Origin: Aromatoleum toluolicum
Lineage (GTDB): Bacteria; Pseudomonadota; Gammaproteobacteria; Burkholderiales; Rhodocyclaceae
DNA: 33,309 bases
Reading direction: 5' to 3'
Assembly: GCF_012911005.2 (NCBI RefSeq)
Contig: NZ_WTVS01000060.1
Location: 1 to 33,309, forward strand
Numbering within the stretch: the first letter of the stretch is position 1; each line of letters begins with the position of its first letter. Of the stretch, positions 23,129-29,881 are shown in pieces. Under the pieces are notes generated by a model. That model did no database searches and was not told where the DNA came from. It saw only the letters and a list, made by a program, of their open reading frames with translations. The position numbers were made by a program, and so were the translations under genes.

Positions 23129-23235
23129 AATATGTCCGGATTGAGAAACAGCGCAGACTCTTCCCGTTGCCCGTCCTGTGAGACGCCCTGTCGGTGAGCC
23201 AGAGCGGCTTTCGGGCCTGGAAAACCTGCGTTGTC
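23125..23235 (+). pseudogene. IS3-family orfB (transposase) relic
   Basis: A GTG at 23125 overlapping the orfA stop begins VKYVRIEKQRRLFPLPVL, typical of IS3 orfB. A TGA at 23179-23181 then interrupts the frame at a place where relatives carry Cys, and it continues DALSVSQSGFRAWKT before homology ends. The catalytic DDE region is missing, so no transposase is made. Confidence 0.72.
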
Positions 23236-23322
23236 GCGAGCCACGTGGATCCCCTTGACGGTATGCCGGACAAGTGGGGGTGTCGTTGGGCTTCCTTCGT
23301 CAGTCCAATGTACGCGGGCTGC

Positions 23323-25599
23323 TCAGAATAGTGCTCTTAGAATGTTCACGTAACCATCTGTCCATACGCGTGTGGCTGGATCAGATGGGAGAGGTGCCCA
23401 TTCAGAACTTCCCGACAACGTGCCGAACGACGCTGGATTTTCCGCCAACACGACCAACTCGGCAGGGCTTGCGATCAGTGGATTGGTGTCGGTGGCGGGA
23501 CGGAGCACACTGACACGACCAACCAAACCGGCGTCCCGGGCGAGATTACCGATAACCGGCGCCAGCTTGAGATGTCGGTTGCTGATATGAAAAGCGAGCA
23601 CGCCATCGGGCGCCAATTTTCTCCGGTAGCCGGCGATCGCTTCTCTGGTGAGAAGGTGTGTCGGCACTGCGTCCGACGTAAATGCATCAATAACAAGCAA
23701 TGCCAGACTGTGGTCGGGAGCGTTCCGGAGACTGATTCTCGCGTCACCAATTACAACTTCAGATCTTGGAGGGCAGTCGCGAAGGAAAGTGAAGAACCGC
23801 TCGTCGCGAGCTACCTTTTCGACTGCTGGATCAATCTCATAAAACGTCCACGTGCTGCCCTTGGTGCCATGACACGCCAAACCTCCCACGCCCAGTCCGA
23901 CCACTGCAACCGGACGTTCCTTAAGCAAAGGAGCCAGTGCGGAAAAAAGGGCCCCAAACGAGCCTGCTTGATGGTAGTACGCAGCCGGTTGCATTGATTT
24001 TCCGGAATCCGCATATTGAACGCCATGCACAGTTGTGCCATGGGAGAACACATTGAGGCCCAAGGAGTCGTTCCGGGAGACTTTATAGACGCCAAAAAAT
24101 GTTCTGGTTACATATTCATCCGTACCCGATTCATGAGAAAGAACCGATATATTTCCTGCGAGAACACACATGAGCGCGGCCACGCCTAAGGCGAATCTAA
24201 GTGGGCGTACGCTGAAATTCAGCAATGTCACGCTTGCCACGGCGAGAGTGCCTATCACTGCCACGACACCCAACATTGCAGAAAGCTGTCCTAGCATCAA
24301 TGAAGATTTCATTGCGGCGAAGACGGCCAGTAATAGAAGAATGGGCAGACCGACGTCGAGAAAAACACCGCGCTTGCTACTGATCGAATCCCCCATCGGA
24401 CGCAATGCGCATGCAAGAGCCAGAATCGCGGGATATTCGATAAGTTGCGAAAACGTCATCGGCGCAACGATCGCATTGAACACCCCGCCCAGTAGTCCCC
24501 CCAAGGACAGCCACAGGTAGAACTCGGTCAAATGACGCGTAGCCGGCCGAACACGGACTAATTCGCCATGACACACCAGTGCGGTGAAAAAGAACGCCGC
24601 CAAGTGCAGGATGATCGACACAGGCGCCATTAGTCTTGCTACTCCTGGTATGAGCGCCATGGCGGCAAGCAGTGCGACCGCGAACGCCTGCACCCGCAAC
24701 GCGACTTGGGGGTGAATATACGGCTTCGCGGCGAATGCCAGCATGAATGTCATGAGATAGAGAGCAAGCGGCACAACCCAGAAAAGCGGTACCGGGGCGA
24801 TGTCCGTGGTGATGAAGGTCGTAACACCGAGCAGCAGGCTAGAGGGTGCAAAGGAGAGAAGCAGCCACCGCGCACGGAGGGCAGGCGTCACGGCATCCAC
24901 GGCGTGAACCGAGGATGGCGCGAGACTTTCACTTATTGGAGCGCGCTGATCCCGTCGGACCAACAAGGCGCATGTAGTCAACAGGCCAACGAATAAGGTG
25001 AAGCCCGCACTCCACCAGCCCCATTGCTGGTCCAGGTTCGCGAACGGTTCCACGAGTGCGGGATAGGCGACCAATGCCACCAGACTTCCGAAATTGCTCG
25101 CCACATACAGGAAATAGGGATCTCCGGCCTGGGGGTCGCGAGAGCGCGCAAACCACTTCTGGAGCAGAGGGGCCGTGGCTGCGATGAGAAACACTGGAAC
25201 ACCGATCGAAAGAGACAAAACCTGCAACAACCAAGAAACAGGGTGTGCCGGGTTTGGTGACATTAGCTGCGCTTGGGCTATGCCGAACGGCATGAAGAGC
25301 AATGCGACAAACGCAATCGCCAGATGAACCGCAGCCTGACGCTCTGGACCGAGAATCACGCCGGTATAGTGAGCGTGCAGATAGCCTAGGAATAACATGC
25401 CCTGAAAGAAGACCATGCACGTGTTCCAGACCTGCGGCGTGCCGCCGAGTGCCGGAAGCAAGGTCTTTCCGACCATCGGTTGCACGAGAAACATCAGAAG
25501 TGCGCTGGACGCCAGCGAGACGATGAACACCAGCCGAAGGGAACTTTTCCCATGGAGACGGATTGGCATCGTTGCGTGCTGCGAGGCCTCGAGGCTCAT
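23323..25599 (-). CDS. Membrane-bound spermidine-synthase-like protein
   Basis: A 758-residue protein. The first ~480 residues are hydrophobic, with a dozen or more likely membrane helices (SLRLVFIVSLASSALLMFLV, VWNTCMVFFQGMLFLGYLHA, LFWVVPLALYLMTFMLAFA and others). The soluble C-terminal ~250 residues are a spermidine-synthase-like methyltransferase fold: VAVVGLGVGGLACHG (nucleotide-binding loop), TFYEIDPAVEKVARDERFFT, VVIGDARISLRNAPDHSLAL and LLVIDAFTSDAVPTHLLTRE. It may transfer an aminopropyl group or another group from an S-adenosyl donor; activity and substrate are unknown. The ATG at 25599 (MSLEASQHAT) is taken over a TTG at 25614. The gene is visibly less GC-rich than its neighbours and lies between an IS relic and a repeat of its leader, suggesting horizontal gain. 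Confidence 0.88.
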   Translation of the reverse strand: MSLEASQHATMPIRLHGKSSLRLVFIVSLASSALLMFLVQPMVGKTLLPALGGTPQVWNTCMVFFQGMLFLGYLHAHYTGVILGPERQAAVHLAIAFVALLFMPFGIAQAQLMSPNPAHPVSWLLQVLSLSIGVPVFLIAATAPLLQKWFARSRDPQAGDPYFLYVASNFGSLVALVAYPALVEPFANLDQQWGWWSAGFTLFVGLLTTCALLVRRDQRAPISESLAPSSVHAVDAVTPALRARWLLLSFAPSSLLLGVTTFITTDIAPVPLFWVVPLALYLMTFMLAFAAKPYIHPQVALRVQAFAVALLAAMALIPGVARLMAPVSIILHLAAFFFTALVCHGELVRVRPATRHLTEFYLWLSLGGLLGGVFNAIVAPMTFSQLIEYPAILALACALRPMGDSISSKRGVFLDVGLPILLLLAVFAAMKSSLMLGQLSAMLGVVAVIGTLAVASVTLLNFSVRPLRFALGVAALMCVLAGNISVLSHESGTDEYVTRTFFGVYKVSRNDSLGLNVFSHGTTVHGVQYADSGKSMQPAAYYHQAGSFGALFSALAPLLKERPVAVVGLGVGGLACHGTKGSTWTFYEIDPAVEKVARDERFFTFLRDCPPRSEVVIGDARISLRNAPDHSLALLVIDAFTSDAVPTHLLTREAIAGYRRKLAPDGVLAFHISNRHLKLAPVIGNLARDAGLVGRVSVLRPATDTNPLIASPAELVVLAENPASFGTLSGSSEWAPLPSDPATRVWTDGYVNILRALF

Positions 25600-25821
25600 G
25601 ATTAGTTTTCTCAAGAAAGGCGACCTGTAAAAGTCATTTTGATGAGATCACGGCGGAATCCGTACTCGAAACCCCGATAGCGCGTGAAATTTGCGACACG
25701 CATCGCCTCGGCTTCCAACGAGCATGGCTTCCCCAGGGCAATGGGAGGTCGGCTGTTAAATTGATCGTACTTCGAGGGAATCCGTCTCGCATGGCCATCT
25801 TGTCATGGGGTGAACTGCGCC
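25600..25821 (-). promoter_or_regulatory. Upstream region of the spermidine-synthase-like gene
   Basis: These 222 bases hold no recognisable gene. They must contain the promoter of the minus-strand spermidine-synthase-like gene, but I could not pick out a convincing -35/-10 pair. The stretch is bounded on the right by the second copy of the direct repeat. Confidence 0.3.
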
Positions 25822-25854
25822 ACGAATTTCGTCTTCCAACCTAGTCGTCGTACG
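25822..25854 (+). repeat. 33-nt direct repeat, copy 2
   Basis: Starts with the identical ACGAATTTCGTCTTCC and differs from copy 1 (22885-22917) at three of 33 positions. No orfA follows this copy; instead it abuts, eleven bases away, the end of the methyltransferase-like gene on the opposite strand. It therefore marks a second, almost erased IS end. Confidence 0.85.
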
Positions 25855-25864
25855 GCAATTCCAG

Positions 25865-26485
25865 TCAAAAAACGAAGGGAATGAGCCGCCACCGGACGCG
25901 CGTCTGGTATGCGCGATACTCGGGTGTCAGGCTCAGGTGTCTCTCCTCGAAGTGAACTCGAGAAATCATTAGCCCGACGCTGCACACAAGGATCAACAGG
26001 TTCTCCATGGAATAGTTGGTCATCAGATAGGATGCCAAGCTGATCAGGTAGCTGAAATAGATCGGGTGGCGCACCAGGCGGTACATGCCTTCGGTCTTGA
26101 CTTTGCGCAGGGCCGGAACCAACGCAAAACTTCGGTTCAGCGACAGCACGCCCGCGATCTGCATGATCGAGCCGAGCATGAGACCCCACTCCGCGAGCGG
26201 TACAGAGTTGTCGCTTGTCGGGCGTAGGAGAAGTGGGAGGAATGTTCCGAGTACCGCGACGATCCATTCACGCGGATTCACCGTCACGGTCTTGGCTTCG
26301 GCCCGAAGCACGAAGAACAACGCAATAAGGGTCTCGGCGATGGCGAACGTCAGCAGGGCGACCTTGCCGGTGGTTCGGAAGGCAGCGACGTGCGCGATCG
26401 CGAACAGGACCCACAGTGCGCCGAGGCCGATCCCGGTCAGGAGCCTCATCCGCGCAGAGGAAGCAATTTGTGGAATTTGGGTCAT
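25865..26485 (-). CDS. Isoprenylcysteine carboxyl methyltransferase-like / phospholipid methyltransferase family membrane protein
   Basis: A 206-residue membrane protein with about five helices. The C-terminal part shows the signature shared by the ICMT/PEMT membrane methyltransferases: GMYRLVRHPIYFSYLISLAS, then HFEERHLSLTPEYRAYQTRV and RWRLIPFVF. In this fold RHPxY and the E-E/YxxYxxxxxR block bind S-adenosylmethionine. The real substrate is unknown in bacteria; lipids or small molecules are possible. The ATG at 26485 has GGAG about nine bases upstream; an earlier in-frame start at 26578 lacks membrane character. The 3' end lies next to the second direct repeat. Confidence 0.82.
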   Translation of the reverse strand: MTQIPQIASSARMRLLTGIGLGALWVLFAIAHVAAFRTTGKVALLTFAIAETLIALFFVLRAEAKTVTVNPREWIVAVLGTFLPLLLRPTSDNSVPLAEWGLMLGSIMQIAGVLSLNRSFALVPALRKVKTEGMYRLVRHPIYFSYLISLASYLMTNYSMENLLILVCSVGLMISRVHFEERHLSLTPEYRAYQTRVRWRLIPFVF

Positions 26486-26735
26486 TTGGCGAATCTCCAG
26501 GTTCGATTCGACTACGAGCGTGGCGCGGCGCTGAAAACATTCTGTGGAACCGACGTACGGTGCCGGACCCGCCTCCAAGCCTGAATGAATTGCTAAGGAA
26601 TGTTGCAGTTACCCGGGATGGGGCTCAGGCATCTCTATGGTCTTCCGGAACGCTCATGGCCGCATCGGACGATGCGACTGCCTTCATTCGTCCAGATGGA
26701 CCAAGCGAACCATGACAGTTGTCACACGTGACGGA
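26486..26735 (-). promoter_or_regulatory. Intergenic region with two overlapping inverted repeats
   Basis: No gene is visible in these 250 bases. Near the receiver gene end, TGACA-GT-TGTCA (26713-26724) and GTCAC-AC-GTGAC (26721-26732) overlap. They lie upstream of the methyltransferase-like gene and could be operator half-sites or the 3' structure of the receiver transcript. I see no relic of an output domain continuing the receiver frame. Confidence 0.3.
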
Positions 26736-27122
26736 TCACGAGGCCGCGGTAACGATTGCGGCGATCAATTCGTCGCCAGATGCGGTCTTCGGTACGAAGC
26801 GGACGGCGCCGAGCCCAATGGCGCGGCAACGCACGCCGGGGTCATCAAGGCAACTGAACACCACGACCGCTGAATCGCAACAGCCTCGAAACATCGGCAA
26901 GAGGTCCAGCCCATCCTCTCCTCCGAGATCTATGTCGAGCACTATGACGTGAGGCTGAGTGGTGCGTGCGAGTCGGAGCGCCTCGGAACCGGAGCCGGCC
27001 TGCCCGGCGACGCGCAAGTGCGGCCCCTCGCTCTCGATTAGTGCCGTTACCCCCGCGAGAATTGCCCGTTGGTCATCCACCAGCAGCACTTCGATCGGAC
27101 GGGCGAGGGTGAGGCAGGGCAC
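26736..27122 (-). CDS. Stand-alone response-regulator receiver protein
   Basis: A 128-residue single receiver domain. It has the acidic pair D16/D17 (EVLLVDDQRA), the phospho-acceptor D63 (HVIVLDIDLGGEDGLDLL), S90 at the switch Ser/Thr position (VVVFSCLDD) and K112 (RFVPKTASGDELIAAI). All the catalytic residues are in place, so it should be phosphorylatable. There is no output domain. The first part resembles the receiver of the LuxR-type regulator at 29188-29868 (RPI-V-LVDD-RA; VI-DLDLGG). Start is GTG at 27122 with GGGGAG seven bases before it. It follows the S8 protease gene by 142 bases and could be a phosphate sink, a partner-binding switch, or the surviving half of a NarL-type regulator. 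Confidence 0.88.
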   Translation of the reverse strand: MPCLTLARPIEVLLVDDQRAILAGVTALIESEGPHLRVAGQAGSGSEALRLARTTQPHVIVLDIDLGGEDGLDLLPMFRGCCDSAVVVFSCLDDPGVRCRAIGLGAVRFVPKTASGDELIAAIVTAAS

Positions 27123-27264
27123 GACGTGCTCCCCTTCTGCGGTGTGGGCCGCGATGGGTTCAACATACCGTCAATCGGGTAGTTTCGCCCATAGGAGGAC
27201 GCGCGCGGGAGACCCATGACAAACCGCCTGGATGGGGCGCCGTGTGACGCCTCTTGGTCGTTCG

Positions 27265-28878
27265 TCAGAAGGTGACCGTCGCTTCGTTCGAGCACACTGC
27301 CGTGCCCGATTCGCACACCTTGTAGGTGTACGAGCCGCCTCCGGTCCGATTTATCGGGTCGGTGTAGGCGCCGTCGTTCGGTTCGCTGGCAATGTTGGCC
27401 CCGTTGCGGAATATCGTCATGGTGCCGGCGGCGGTGACGTTCCATTGGAGGTCGGCTTTCTGCTGCCCCTTGACTTTGTAGCCGGTGGCGGTAAGCGTGA
27501 TGGTCGGTGGTGGAGGCGGAGGGCTGTCGGCGGTGAGTGCGAGGTGAGCGTTGACGCGGCCGTATCGCACCCAGGCACGGAAGTTCTGGCCGAGTGCGCC
27601 CTGGGCGTTGGCGGTGTTCTCGATGTAGGCGCGGGCCTGGGTGTTCGTGATGTTGCCGTAGCGGGTGAGCACGAGCGCGGCGAGGCCGGCGACGTGGGGG
27701 GAGGCCATGGAGGTGCCCGACAGCCAGTTGTAGCAGCCTTCCGGATCGTCCGCCGGGATGTTGCAGCCGGCGTTCGGGTAGGTGGAGAGGATGTCGTGGC
27801 CGGGGGCGGCGACGGAGACCCAGGAGGAGCCGAAGCTCGAGAAATAGGCGAGGTTGTCGTGGCGGTCGGTGGCGGCGACCGAGATGACCTCGGGGAAGGC
27901 GGCGGGGTAGTGGCGCGTCGAGGCGTAGTCGTTGCCGGCGGCCGCGACGAGGACGACGCCTTTGCCCCAGGCGTACTTGATGGCGTCCGCTTCGGCTTGC
28001 GAGGGTGAATAGGGATCGGGGTCGCTGCCGTAGCTCATGTTGGCGACGCGATAGCCGTTGTTGGCGGCGTGGATCAGGCCCGCGACGGAGTCGGCGACGT
28101 CGCACATGCCGAGGAGCGGCAAGTCCACCGAGGGCCATTCATGGCACACCTTGAGCGAACCGATTTTCGCGTTCCAGCCGACGCCGGCGGTGCCCTTGCC
28201 GTTGTTGGTGTTGGCGGCGGCGATGCCAGCGACGTGGGTGCCGTGCCCGATCACGTCCGCGGTCGTGGTGCTGGCGGTGAAGTTCTGTTGTTCGACGCAC
28301 TTGCCGAGGAGGTCGACGTGGGTGCATTCGACCCCGCTGTCGAGAATCGCGATCTTGATGCTGTCATTGCTGCGGGAGAGATCCCATGCTTCCGGTGCGT
28401 CGATGTCGGCATCCAGCGTGCCGGTCACGTTGGAGCTCGACGCCGAATCGTAGAGGGGCTGGCCGGTGTTGTTGAGGCCCCATTGCAGGGCCAGGTACTC
28501 GGTTCCGAGCTCCGTCGGGAGCATCGGGTCCCTGCCTTCGGTGGGGAGGATCAGCGGGCGGTGGAAGTTGGGTTCGGCATAGCGGACGTTCGGGTTGCGT
28601 TCGTAGAGTGCGGCCGTCGCTTCGACCGCACCCGAGGGAATTCGCAGGAAATGCACGCCGATGGCGTCGAAGCGCCGGATCACCTGCGCGCCGGCCGCGG
28701 CATGGGCCTGAGCGATGTCGGCGCCGGGCGTGCCGGGGCGGAAGGCGACCAGCAACTGGTCGGGGGCGAATCGGGGTGGCGGGGTGACGCCGGCGGGCAG
28801 GTCGCCGGCGTGGGCGCGCGGCTGGGCGAATAGCAGGCAGGCTCCGACGAGCGGTGCGAGGAAAATGGCGCGACGCAT
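27265..28878 (-). CDS. Secreted subtilisin-like (S8 family) serine protease
   Basis: A 537-residue exported protease. Signal peptide MRRAIFLAPLVGACLLFAQP ends near AHAG. A propeptide-like inhibitor region follows (about 38-105: APDQLLVAFRPGTPGADIAQ, YERNPNVRYAEPNF). The catalytic domain carries the triad D180 (IKIAILDSGVECTH), H212 (GHGTHVAGIAAANTNNGKGT) and S390 (LSGTSMASPHVAGLAALVL), with the oxyanion Asn in VLVAAAGNDYAS. Cysteines around 184-194 and elsewhere suggest disulfides. The C-terminal ~75 residues after a PPPPP linker form a fibronectin/Ig-like beta domain (ADLQWNVTAAGTMTIFRNGA, SYTYKVCESGTAVCSNEATV). Start has GGAGGAG close by. It sits between a stand-alone receiver and a two-component pair on the same strand. 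Confidence 0.95.
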   Translation of the reverse strand: MRRAIFLAPLVGACLLFAQPRAHAGDLPAGVTPPPRFAPDQLLVAFRPGTPGADIAQAHAAAGAQVIRRFDAIGVHFLRIPSGAVEATAALYERNPNVRYAEPNFHRPLILPTEGRDPMLPTELGTEYLALQWGLNNTGQPLYDSASSSNVTGTLDADIDAPEAWDLSRSNDSIKIAILDSGVECTHVDLLGKCVEQQNFTASTTTADVIGHGTHVAGIAAANTNNGKGTAGVGWNAKIGSLKVCHEWPSVDLPLLGMCDVADSVAGLIHAANNGYRVANMSYGSDPDPYSPSQAEADAIKYAWGKGVVLVAAAGNDYASTRHYPAAFPEVISVAATDRHDNLAYFSSFGSSWVSVAAPGHDILSTYPNAGCNIPADDPEGCYNWLSGTSMASPHVAGLAALVLTRYGNITNTQARAYIENTANAQGALGQNFRAWVRYGRVNAHLALTADSPPPPPPTITLTATGYKVKGQQKADLQWNVTAAGTMTIFRNGANIASEPNDGAYTDPINRTGGGSYTYKVCESGTAVCSNEATVTF

Positions 28879-29187
28879 GGTCTCTCCTCCGGTGTGGCGG
28901 TGGGTGCGTTACGGGCAGGGGGCACGGCATGCTCCCGCGCGGCGTCTCGTGCGCGGGGGCGGTCGTGTTGCCTGTCGGCGGATTCGCGGGCAATTGCAGC
29001 GTCCGCGCTACTTTCCAAGACTAGTGTTCGGGCAGGTGTTGCGCGCGGGCGGAGACGCCCCCGGCGGGCGTGACAAATGAACTAGTTTCGGGCCGTCCGG
29101 CTCATCACCGGCCGACCAATGAACCTTGGCTGCGGTGTTCCGCGCTAGATGCTGTCGTGGCAGGCGCCGCGCTGCGCGACGAATAAG
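28879..29187. other. Intergenic region between regulator and S8 protease genes
   Basis: These 309 bases carry no convincing gene. They must hold the protease promoter. A short hairpin, ACGCCC (29053-29058) and GGGCGT (29064-29069), is present. The rest is high-GC sequence without a clear promoter or terminator that I can name. Confidence 0.4.
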
Positions 29188-29868
29188 CTATTGCGCGACG
29201 GTGCCGATGCTGCGTTCCTTGGCGTACAGGTACAGTTCGAGCCGGCCATGTACTTCGAGCTTGTGGTAGATAGCGGTCAGGTGGTTGCGCAGCGTGTGTT
29301 CGCTGATGCCGAGGTCGTCGGCGATGACGAGGCTCTTGGCGCCCTTGTAGCGCACCACGGCGCCGATGACTTCGACCTCCTTGGGCGTGAGGGTGGCGAT
29401 GCGGGCGTCGTCGGGGGCTGCGGCTTTCTTGCTACCCGTCAGCATGTTCATGATGTCGCCGATGAGCGCGCGGTTCACCCACACGTCGCCTTCGTGCACC
29501 TTTTCGATTGCGCGCAGCAGGACGTCGACCGGTTCTTCCTTGCGTACGACGCCGCGGGCGCCGGCAAGTACGGCGCGACGATGGGCGTCGAGGTCGCGGG
29601 CGCCGGTGAGGACGAGGACTTTTGCGCCGTAGGTGTCGAGCAGCTTGGCGAAGGAGTCGCTGGAGTCCTGGCCACCGAGATCGAGGTCGATGACGATGAC
29701 GTCGGCCTCGCGGCTTTCCGGGGATGCGAGGAGTTCGGCGATGCTGGTCGCGCTGCCGGCCAGTTGCATGCGTTGCGCCGCGCCGACGAGGCGTTCGAGG
29801 CCCCACAGCGTTGCGCGATGGTCATCGACGAGGAAAACACGGATTGGGCGTTCGGTGACTTCAATCAT
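29188..29868 (-). CDS. NarL/LuxR-family response regulator
   Basis: A 226-residue two-component regulator. The receiver (residues 1-125) has D15/D16 (RVFLVDDHRA), phospho-acceptor D61 (DVIVIDLDLGGQDSSDS), a switch Thr in KVLVLTGARDLD and K109 (GVVRKEEPVDVLL). The C-terminal LuxR-type helix-turn-helix (about 155-215) reads LTPKEVEVIGAVVRYKGAKS, LVIADDLGISEHTLRNHLTA, IYHKLEVHGRLELYLYA. It lies 13 bases after the sensor kinase gene, so the two form a pair. The most natural nearby target is the S8 protease gene just downstream, but that is inference from position. Confidence 0.93.
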   Translation of the reverse strand: MIEVTERPIRVFLVDDHRATLWGLERLVGAAQRMQLAGSATSIAELLASPESREADVIVIDLDLGGQDSSDSFAKLLDTYGAKVLVLTGARDLDAHRRAVLAGARGVVRKEEPVDVLLRAIEKVHEGDVWVNRALIGDIMNMLTGSKKAAAPDDARIATLTPKEVEVIGAVVRYKGAKSLVIADDLGISEHTLRNHLTAIYHKLEVHGRLELYLYAKERSIGTVAQ

Positions 29869-29881
29869 GATCGGTCGCCGC

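Larger units (their letters stand above)
22840..23235 (+). mobile_element. Decayed IS3-family insertion sequence remnant
   Basis: This stretch carries the 5' untranslated part, an orfA relic and an orfB start of an IS3-type element. The order orfA, a slippery A-run (A AAA AAG) and an overlapping orfB start is characteristic. The element is broken by an internal loss in orfA and a stop in orfB, and the rest of orfB is absent. TGCCGGAAAACTGG near 22840 and TGCCGGACAAGTGG near 23264 are similar but lie in the same orientation, so they cannot be accepted as terminal inverted repeats; the exact ends are unknown. Confidence 0.7.

Noticed and set aside
22840-23280. Terminal inverted repeats of the IS3 relic
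   Set aside because: The two similar TGCCGG motifs are in the same orientation, not inverted, so they cannot be accepted as element ends.
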